From: an uncultured Eubacteriales bacterium
GTDB taxonomy: Bacteria > Bacillota > Clostridia > Oscillospirales > Acutalibacteraceae
Reading direction: 5' to 3'
DNA length: 19,772 nucleotides
Assembly (NCBI GenBank): GCA_902462035.1
Contig: CABQAC010000009.1
Coordinates: 1-19,772, forward strand
Shown: one piece after another, positions 14,787-19,772 of the stretch
Position numbering within the stretch: position 1 is the stretch's first letter
How the letters are laid out: the number at the start of each line of letters is the position of its first letter
Notes under the pieces: generated by a model
Seen by the model: the letters and a program-made list of their open reading frames with translations, nothing else
Databases searched by the model: none
Told to the model about the DNA's origin: nothing
Position numbers and translations under genes: made by a program

Positions 14787-16049
14787 ATGAAACAATTCTG
14801 GAGTATCCTGAAGTTTGAATACGGCAATTACGCCAAAACCAAGCTGTTCATCGTGCTGACCGCCGTGCTGGTAGCCGTCATGGGCGTGGTGCTGTTCTTT
14901 CCACGCTTTACCGCGGGCAATTCGGAGCCCGGCTCCGCAGACCCCGGCCCTGCTGACCCCGGCCAAAAGGCGGTCATCGCCCTGAACGCCGGACCAGCGG
15001 GCGGCGCGGAGGAAACCCGCGCTATGCTGGAAAACGCCATGCCGGAATACCGGTTTGAAATCACCGAGCTGTCCCAGGAGGACTTAACGCAAAAGGTGGA
15101 CGCCGGCGAATACGCGTCCGCCATTCTGCTGGAATCCCCCACGTCCTATACTTATTTGGTCAAAAATGTGTCGATGTACGACACAAACCAGGCCATCATC
15201 GGTCAGGTGCTGACCGCCAAATACCAAACCGACACCATGGAAAAACTGGGCCTGACCGCCGCCGACGCTTCCTCCATCCTAAACGCGCAGGTTACCGGGG
15301 CGGTCGTCTCCACCGGCATCAACCAAATGCAGAACTTTTTTTATACCTATATTTTAATTTTCCTGCTGTATATGGCCATTGTTCTGTACGGCCAATTTGT
15401 GGCCATGAGCGTGGCGGCCGAAAAAAGCTCCCGCGCCATGGAGATGCTCATCACGGCGGCAAAGCCCACCAACCTGATGTTCGGTAAGGTGCTGGGCTCG
15501 GGCCTGGCGGGATTGACCCAAATGGTGGTGCTGCTTGGATCGGCGTTTGTTTTCTACAACATCAACGCCAGCTATTGGGGTGATAACGCTATCGTCCAGT
15601 CCATCTTCAACATGCCGCTTCCCATCATGCTGTACACCGTGTTGTTTTTTGTACTGGGGTATTTTATCTATTCCTTCCTGTACGGCGCGCTGGGTTCGCT
15701 GGCCTCCCGGTCGGAGGATCTCAATGTTTCCACCATGCCCATCACCTTTTTGTTCATCATCGCCTTCCTTGTGGTGATGACCTCTATGGCTTCGGGCAAC
15801 GTGGATTCGCCCCTGATGGTGGTCTGTTCCTACATTCCCTTTACCTCCCCCATGGCCATGTTTGTGCGGATCGCTATGAGCGACGTCGCGCCTGTCGAAA
15901 TTATCGTCTCGGTGGTCATCCTGGTCGCTTCCACCATCGGGGTCGGGTACCTATCCGCCGCCATCTACAAAATCGGCGTGCTGCTGTACGGCAAACCGCC
16001 CAAGCTGGCGGAATTGTTTAGAATCCTGCGCACCCAGAAAAACGGATAA
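14787..16049 (+). CDS. ABC-2 type exporter permease (NatB-like)
   Basis: This 420-aa membrane protein has one N-terminal transmembrane helix (KLFIVLTAVLVAVMGVVLFFP), an extracytoplasmic domain of about 140 residues, then five to six helices in the C-terminal half. The layout is that of NatB/ABC-2_membrane_3 permeases. The conserved EKSSRAMEMLITAAKPTNLMFGK stretch after the second helix is typical of the coupling region in this family. Short Pro/Gly/Asp repeats (PGSADPGPADPG) follow the first helix. The ribosome-binding site before the ATG is weak (GAAAGG with a 12-nt spacer), so translation may depend on coupling to the ATPase gene 37 bp upstream. It forms the exporter with the preceding ATPase. 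Confidence 0.92.
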   Translation: MKQFWSILKFEYGNYAKTKLFIVLTAVLVAVMGVVLFFPRFTAGNSEPGSADPGPADPGQKAVIALNAGPAGGAEETRAMLENAMPEYRFEITELSQEDLTQKVDAGEYASAILLESPTSYTYLVKNVSMYDTNQAIIGQVLTAKYQTDTMEKLGLTAADASSILNAQVTGAVVSTGINQMQNFFYTYILIFLLYMAIVLYGQFVAMSVAAEKSSRAMEMLITAAKPTNLMFGKVLGSGLAGLTQMVVLLGSAFVFYNINASYWGDNAIVQSIFNMPLPIMLYTVLFFVLGYFIYSFLYGALGSLASRSEDLNVSTMPITFLFIIAFLVVMTSMASGNVDSPLMVVCSYIPFTSPMAMFVRIAMSDVAPVEIIVSVVILVASTIGVGYLSAAIYKIGVLLYGKPPKLAELFRILRTQKNG

Positions 16050-16083
16050 AGCCGCCCGGAACATCTCTTCCCGCCGAATCAAT

Positions 16084-16113
16084 CACATGGGGGCTTTCCT
16101 GTGTTTTCTTTTT
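16084..16113 (+). terminator. Probable terminator after the ABC exporter
   Basis: CACA(T)GG and CCTGTG pair with one bulged T around a GGGCTTT loop, followed by TTTTCTTTTT. It starts 35 bp after the permease stop. The stem is short, so some read-through into the next gene is possible. Confidence 0.5.
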
Positions 16114-16144
16114 GCAAACACCACTGGGTTAAGGAGGGCTTGCG

Positions 16145-16684
16145 TTGTTTTATTCCACAGCGGTCCCGTCCCCTGTCGGCCTTATTACGCTGGCTTCCGA
16201 CGGCCATAGCCTGACCGGTTTATGGATTGCGGGGCAAAAATACCACGGTCAATCCATGCTGGGGCAGATGGCGGAGCAGCATGACCTCCCCCTGTTCCAG
16301 GACGTGAAAAGATGGTTAACCCGGTATTTCTCCGGCGAACGGCCCGCTGTTTCAGAATTGCCGCTTGCCCCGGCCGGCGGAGCGTTTCGCCAAAACGTTT
16401 GGGAAATCCTATGCCAAATCCCATATGGCGAAGTGATAACTTACGGCGCCATCGCGCAAAAAATAGCGGCGAAAATGTGCCGGCCTAATATGTCCAGCCA
16501 GGCGGTAGGCGGCGCCGTCGGCCACAATCCCATTTCGATCATCATTCCGTGCCACCGGGTCGTGGGGGCAAACGGCAGTTTGACCGGCTACGCGGCCGGG
16601 GTCGGTATAAAAGCGAAATTGCTTCAGCTGGAAGGGGTAGATATGTCCCGCTTGTTCCTGCCAAAAAGGGGGACGGCCCTTTAA
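16145..16684 (+). CDS. ogt: Methylated-DNA--[protein]-cysteine S-methyltransferase
   Basis: This 179-aa suicide DNA-repair protein moves the alkyl group from O6-alkylguanine to its own cysteine. The active site is IIPCHRVVG with the acceptor C136, preceded by AVGGAVGHNPIS. The helix-turn-helix that flips the base is seen in FRQNVWEILCQIPYGEVITYGAIA (residues 81-104), and GSLTGYAAG...K.KLLQLEG closes the fold. The length fits Ogt-type enzymes with no Ada N-terminal domain. The start is a TTG at 16145, 7 nt after a perfect AAGGAGG (16131-16137). It lies about 95 bp after the exporter permease, past a probable weak terminator, and ends at a strong bidirectional hairpin. I saw no separate clear promoter. 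Confidence 0.93.
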   Translation: MFYSTAVPSPVGLITLASDGHSLTGLWIAGQKYHGQSMLGQMAEQHDLPLFQDVKRWLTRYFSGERPAVSELPLAPAGGAFRQNVWEILCQIPYGEVITYGAIAQKIAAKMCRPNMSSQAVGGAVGHNPISIIIPCHRVVGANGSLTGYAAGVGIKAKLLQLEGVDMSRLFLPKRGTAL

Positions 16685-16724
16685 ACCGGGCACGCACTCC
16701 GCACTCCTAATATTCACCAGAACT

Positions 16725-16761
16725 AAACACCGCCGGGGCGGCGCTGCCCCCGGCGGTGTTT
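16725..16761. terminator. Strong bidirectional terminator between convergent genes
   Basis: AAACACCGCCGGGG and CCCCGGCGGTGTTT form a perfect 14-bp stem with a 9-nt GC-rich loop. The plus strand ends in TTTTCC. It lies between ogt (plus) and the aldolase-like gene (minus) and can serve both, better for the plus strand. Confidence 0.85.
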
Positions 16762-16814
16762 TCCTTATTTTATTCTTTTGCCGCCCCGGCGGGAGACGGC
16801 CGCGCCTAACAGAT

Positions 16815-17756
16815 TTAAAGGGATTGCTCCTTATGCGTTTCCCCTGCGAGCCACCGCCGCACGCCGCCGGTCAGTTCGCCCAGCTGCCGCAGTTCGTCCC
16901 ACTCGGTATCGCTCAGCCGGTATCCCGGGTTCGTGCGGGACCCGGTTTTCATAGACAGGCCCGAAAGCCGCAAAAAGCCCTTGGCGCAGTCCGGGTAATG
17001 CTTGAATTCGAGCCACGAACAGGCGGTCAGGATATTCTGCACCACCCGCGCTTTTTCAGGCTCTGCTTGATAATGCCGGACCAGCCAAACATACAGGCTG
17101 GGCTGTACGTTTGCCATGACCCCGCTGTATCCCGCCGCCCCGGCGTTTAAGCTGTCCAGCAATGTGGCGGTGTTGGCATTATACAGCTTCAGCGGGCTTC
17201 CGGCGGCAAGGTCCAGCTTTGTCCGGATGTCCGCCATAGCGCAGCTGGTGTCCTTCAAAAAAGCAAACCGGCCGGACGCTGCGCAAAAACGCACCACTTC
17301 GGGCGTCAGCAGCCGTTTATATGGGTAAGGGCACTCGTAAAATCCCAGCGGAAGCTCCCGGGGCAGGCCGTCCATCACACGCTGCAGCCTGCGCAGGAAA
17401 ACTTCGTCGGTTTCCCCCGGCCCTGCCAGCCGGTTAGAGATCAGGACCACCGCGTCCGCCCCAGCTTCCGCCATGGCGTTCAGTTCCCGCACCTGGTCAT
17501 CCATATCATTGGAAATATGGCCGGAGGCAATAACCGGAAGCTCCCTTGCTTTCCGTTTTATAAAACGCACCAATTCGGCGCGTTCCCGCAGGGAGAGATA
17601 AAAAATCTCGCTGGACTGGCAGGCGGCAAACAGCCCGTCCACCCCCTGTGAGCGGTACCATTCCACCAATTCTTCCACCGCGCCGTAATCGATTTGGCCG
17701 GATTCCAAAAACGGGGTAATCATGGTCGGCCACACGCCGTTTGGAAAATCTCGCAT
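16815..17756 (-). CDS. DapA/NanA-superfamily aldolase or lyase
   Basis: This is a 313-aa TIM-barrel enzyme of the class I, Schiff-base pyruvate aldolase superfamily (dihydrodipicolinate synthase, N-acetylneuraminate lyase, 2-keto-3-deoxygluconate aldolase). The Schiff-base lysine is K168 in FAFLKDTS and the partner tyrosine is Y140 in GFYECPYP. The loop normally reading GTTGE or GSTGE is AACQSSE here (residues 44-50), and the tyrosine motif is YECP instead of YxNP. It is therefore a divergent member whose substrate I cannot assign. The start ATG follows GGAAGGGGGG with an 8-nt spacer. It lies 88 bp after the sialidase-like gene in the same direction. Sialic-acid or keto-deoxy-sugar-acid cleavage are both possible. 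Confidence 0.88.
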   Translation of the reverse strand: MRDFPNGVWPTMITPFLESGQIDYGAVEELVEWYRSQGVDGLFAACQSSEIFYLSLRERAELVRFIKRKARELPVIASGHISNDMDDQVRELNAMAEAGADAVVLISNRLAGPGETDEVFLRRLQRVMDGLPRELPLGFYECPYPYKRLLTPEVVRFCAASGRFAFLKDTSCAMADIRTKLDLAAGSPLKLYNANTATLLDSLNAGAAGYSGVMANVQPSLYVWLVRHYQAEPEKARVVQNILTACSWLEFKHYPDCAKGFLRLSGLSMKTGSRTNPGYRLSDTEWDELRQLGELTGGVRRWLAGETHKEQSL

Positions 17757-17844
17757 CCTTCTGTCCCCCCTTCCCCGCAGACCGCCCCCTTTTTATGGCC
17801 GCGGGCAAATTTTCTCTTTTCTGTTTTTAACAAAGCCCGCCGCA

Positions 17845-18828
17845 TCAAACGGCGAAATGCCAGTAGCTGATGGTCTTCCGCTTGTACGTATAGGTCACAT
17901 ACAAATCTGTTCCCCGGGCGACGACCGCTGGGTAGGAAAATTCCGGTGCTTTTGTGCCGCATGGCGGTTCGTTTTCGAGTACGGCGCCGGTGTAAAAGGT
18001 TTTGCCGCCGTCGTCCGAGATGGCAAGTTCCACTATGTTTCTACCCGCCCAGTTGCCCGCGATTGGATTATACGCCAACGCAAGTCTGCCGCCGGGCAGC
18101 ATATCCAAATCCATCCCGCTGTTATTGTTCGGAATATCGGTCTTTTCCGCCGCCGACCAGGCCGTTCCATCCCGGGAACGGCTGTGGTACAAGCACCCTT
18201 CGGTGCTGCGCATCAGCATATGGATTACGCCGTCCGGATTCTGCCACAAAGTGGGCTGGATCACCCCCAACCCCGTCCGTTTTTCCCGGTCCATGGGTAC
18301 CGGCGCGCTCTTGGACCAGGTTTTTCCATTATCCTGCGACAGGTCGGCAAAACAGTACCATTCCTCTGCCGTTTCTATGGAAGCAGGGGCCAAAATCCTG
18401 CCGTCCGCCAGCCGGATGGGTTTGTTTTTTACCGGTCCACGGCCTCCCACATCGCCTCTGACCAGCTCCGCCGGCGCGGTCCAGGTGCGGCCGCCGTCCC
18501 GGGACTCCGCCAAAAAAGTCCGCCATTGGGGGATTACTTTTCCCGCTTTAAAAAAAAGGAGCAGCGCCTCCCCATTATAAAACAGAACCGGGTTCCAGCA
18601 CGGAACGCCGGGGAAATCCGCGGCCAGGCAGGGCACGGTCCATACACCGTTTTCCAGGCGCGCGGTATAAATCGCCACATCGTCCGCCTGTTCCCTGGTC
18701 CCGGCAAACCAGGCGGCACACATCGAACCGTCCGGCAGCCGCTCGATGGTAGAAGCGTGGCACGCCGGAAAATATTCGCCCGGCGCAAAAATGTGCATGT
18801 GTTCCAGCAGGCGCAGGGATGTCATCAT
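17845..18828 (-). CDS. BNR/Asp-box sialidase-like protein, cytosolic
   Basis: This 327-aa protein should form a six-bladed beta-propeller with four Asp-box motifs: SRDGGRTW (109-116), SQDNGKTW (164-171), SRDGTAW (218-224) and SDDGGKTF (271-278). The HASTIERLPDGSMCAAWFAGT start and PVKNKPIRLADGRILAPASIE block are typical of the BNR_2 sialidase-like family. EFSYPAVV near the C-terminus places Y299 where these families keep a conserved tyrosine. There is no signal peptide, so any substrate must be imported or intracellular. Without an alignment I cannot locate the full sialidase arginine triad, so true sialidase activity is uncertain. I chose the ATG at 18828, 7 nt after AAAGGGG; the frame extends ten codons upstream without a ribosome-binding site. 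The aldolase-like gene follows, which suggests linked substrates. Confidence 0.85.
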   Translation of the reverse strand: MMTSLRLLEHMHIFAPGEYFPACHASTIERLPDGSMCAAWFAGTREQADDVAIYTARLENGVWTVPCLAADFPGVPCWNPVLFYNGEALLLFFKAGKVIPQWRTFLAESRDGGRTWTAPAELVRGDVGGRGPVKNKPIRLADGRILAPASIETAEEWYCFADLSQDNGKTWSKSAPVPMDREKRTGLGVIQPTLWQNPDGVIHMLMRSTEGCLYHSRSRDGTAWSAAEKTDIPNNNSGMDLDMLPGGRLALAYNPIAGNWAGRNIVELAISDDGGKTFYTGAVLENEPPCGTKAPEFSYPAVVARGTDLYVTYTYKRKTISYWHFAV

Positions 18829-18895
18829 GCAAATTCCCCTTTCTAGATGAATCGACATATTCGGCCGCGATTTTGCGGTTTTTGCTTTACCGCGC

Positions 18896-19381
18896 TTATT
18901 CTTCCGCCACGCGGCGGATTTGCGCCTCGTTCAGGCGGAATACCGTCCATTCCTCCATGGGTTCCGCGCCCATGGCTTTGTAAAACTGCCGGGCCGGTTC
19001 ATTCCAGTCCAGGCAGGACCATTCCATCCGGCCGCAGCCCTTGTCCGCCGCAATCTTGGCCAACGCCCGGAAACAGGCCGTGCCGCCGCCCAGTCCCCGG
19101 TATTCGGGCAAAAAGAACAAGTCCTCTAAATACAGCCCCGGCTTGCCGGTAAAGGTGGAATAATTAAAAAAATAAAGCGCGTACCCCACCGCCTTGCCGC
19201 CGTGTTCTGCCATTAAGCAGAAAATCAGCTTTTCCTCAAACAAATACCGGCGAACCAGCTCCGGCGTAACTTCCACCTGGTCTTCCAGTTTTTCGTATTC
19301 CGCAATACGGCGGATCAGCGCCACAATATTCTTTTCGTCCCCCGGTACGGCAGGGCGCAAAGATACCGGTGTGTTGGGCAT
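18896..19381 (-). CDS. GNAT-family N-acetyltransferase (SSAT-like)
   Basis: This is a 161-aa cytosolic acetyl-CoA-dependent acetyltransferase. The acetyl-CoA pyrophosphate loop is at YLEDLFFLPEYRGLGGGTACF (core RGLGGG, residues 95-100), followed by GCGRMEWSCLDWNEPARQFYKAMGAE, the usual motif B with a tyrosine (Y134) that can act as general acid. The early IAEYEKLEDQV stretch and overall layout resemble spermidine/spermine N-acetyltransferase relatives, but the substrate is not proven. The start is uncertain: GAAAGGA lies 12 nt before the ATG at 19381 but only 3 nt before an in-frame TTG at 19390, so I prefer the ATG. The sialidase-like gene begins 67 bp after its stop with no terminator between. 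Confidence 0.88.
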   Translation of the reverse strand: MPNTPVSLRPAVPGDEKNIVALIRRIAEYEKLEDQVEVTPELVRRYLFEEKLIFCLMAEHGGKAVGYALYFFNYSTFTGKPGLYLEDLFFLPEYRGLGGGTACFRALAKIAADKGCGRMEWSCLDWNEPARQFYKAMGAEPMEEWTVFRLNEAQIRRVAEE

Positions 19382-19453
19382 TCGAAGCAAACATCCTTTC
19401 TTTTCATGTTCCGCTGTAGCAGAAGCCGGGCTATACCAGCCATCCTATGTTTT

Positions 19454-19482
19454 ATCATATCATACCGGCACGGGTACATCAA
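19454..19482 (-). promoter_or_regulatory. Sigma-A promoter for the acetyltransferase/sialidase-like/aldolase genes
   Basis: On the minus strand, -35 TTGATG (19482-19477), 17-nt spacer and -10 TATGAT (19459-19454). The predicted start is near 19447, giving a leader of about 65 nt before the acetyltransferase ATG. Confidence 0.7.
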
Positions 19483-19516
19483 ATAAAATTGCGCCGCAAT
19501 ATAATTTGTATAGATA

Positions 19517-19550
19517 AAAAGGCTTCCGATTATAAAATCGGAAGCCTTTT
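19517..19550 (-). terminator. Rho-independent terminator of the GGGtGRT gene
   Basis: AAAAGGCTTCCGATT and AATCGGAAGCCTTTT form a perfect 15-bp stem with an ATAA loop. On the minus strand the stem ends in TTTTTATC. It begins 19 bp after the GGGtGRT stop codon. Confidence 0.9.
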
Positions 19551-19569
19551 AACCCTTTGTATTTAAGCC

Positions 19570-19772
19570 TTAGATCCGTGCTTCGCTCACAGCCACGGCA
19601 CACGCGACCGTCGCGCCGACCATGGGGTTGTTGCCCATGCCGATGAGGCCCATCATTTCCACGTGGGCGGGCACCGAGGAAGAACCCGCGAACTGGGCGT
19701 CGCCGTGCATACGGCCCATGGAATCGGTCAGGCCGTAGGAAGCGGGACCGGCAGCCCCATTGTCCGGATGCA
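19570..19772 (-). CDS. GGGtGRT-family protein (C-terminal part)
   Basis: Only the last 66 or so codons are in the window; the start lies beyond the right edge. The translated tail begins HPDNGAAGPASYGLTDSMG and continues with RMHGDAQFAGSSSVPAHVEMMG, GMGNNPMVGATVA and ends VSEARI. This closely matches my memory of the conserved C-terminus of the GGGtGRT family, named for a motif just upstream of this tail and found widely in Clostridia and other anaerobes. The biochemical role is not known; it is often encoded beside a NifU-like iron-sulfur scaffold protein, which would lie outside this window. The terminator just downstream indicates that it is the last gene of its transcript. Confidence 0.85.
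   Translation of the reverse strand, partial: HPDNGAAGPASYGLTDSMGRMHGDAQFAGSSSVPAHVEMMGLIGMGNNPMVGATVACAVAVSEARI

Noticed and set aside
16815..18828. Complete sialic-acid catabolic operon
   Set aside because: Only a sialidase-like protein and one aldolase-superfamily gene are present, both with doubtful specificity; no NanE, NanK, NagA or NagB is seen.
17722..18846. 374-codon open frame on the plus strand
   Set aside because: It is antisense to the sialidase-like gene, which has four Asp boxes and a good ribosome-binding site; the plus-strand product is Arg/Pro-rich with no recognisable domain.
1..19772. CRISPR arrays, tRNA or rRNA genes, insertion sequences, prophage genes
   Set aside because: I looked for regular spaced repeats, cloverleaf-like sequence, transposase motifs and terminal inverted repeats, and found none that I can support.

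Overview
The window looks like chromosome from a moderately GC-rich Firmicute, most likely a Clostridia (Oscillospirales-like) bacterium. The signs are strong AAGGAGG-type ribosome binding sites, frequent TTG starts, sigma-A-type promoters, an LplB/LplC-type sugar importer with a two-TM AraC regulator, and a GGGtGRT-family protein at the right edge. I see no rRNA, tRNA, CRISPR array or insertion sequence.

Region 1 (1-8753, minus strand) is a carbohydrate-uptake and catabolic locus. In transcription order it holds two ABC permeases, a lipoprotein solute-binding protein, a large unrecognised protein with a probable alpha/alpha-barrel, a short-chain dehydrogenase, an IlvD/Edd-family dehydratase with altered metal-site motifs, and, after a perfect 36-bp palindrome, the start of an FAD-dependent oxidoreductase. 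A membrane-anchored AraC-type regulator is divergently transcribed (9153-11372). The roughly 400 bp between the two units hold one sigma-A promoter for each direction, a 17-bp inverted repeat and a series of ATATGTTTT-like repeats. I infer that the regulator controls import of an unknown glycan or oligosaccharide, whose sugar is then oxidised (SDR) and dehydrated (IlvD-like).

Region 2 (11563-13738, plus strand) is a self-contained unit with its own consensus promoter and terminator. It encodes a secreted streptogrisin-like S1 serine protease with a pro-domain (triad H265/D294/S375). About 60 bp downstream is a 200-aa membrane-anchored protein that aligns by eye with the protease pro-domain, including a conserved cysteine pair, but has no protease domain. 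A membrane-tethered, stand-alone pro-domain beside its protease is the most interesting item in the window. It suggests an in-trans folding catalyst, inhibitor or immunity factor.

Region 3 (13766-16761, plus strand) carries a NatA/NatB-like ABC exporter pair and an Ogt-type methylated-DNA-protein-cysteine methyltransferase, ending in a strong hairpin shared with the convergent genes.

Region 4 (16815-19482, minus strand) is a probable transcription unit: GNAT acetyltransferase, BNR/Asp-box sialidase-like protein, then a DapA/NanA-family aldolase or lyase. The last two resemble a small sugar-acid module, but the substrate is not determined. A perfect 15-bp stem terminator at 19517-19550 ends the GGGtGRT gene, which runs off the right edge.
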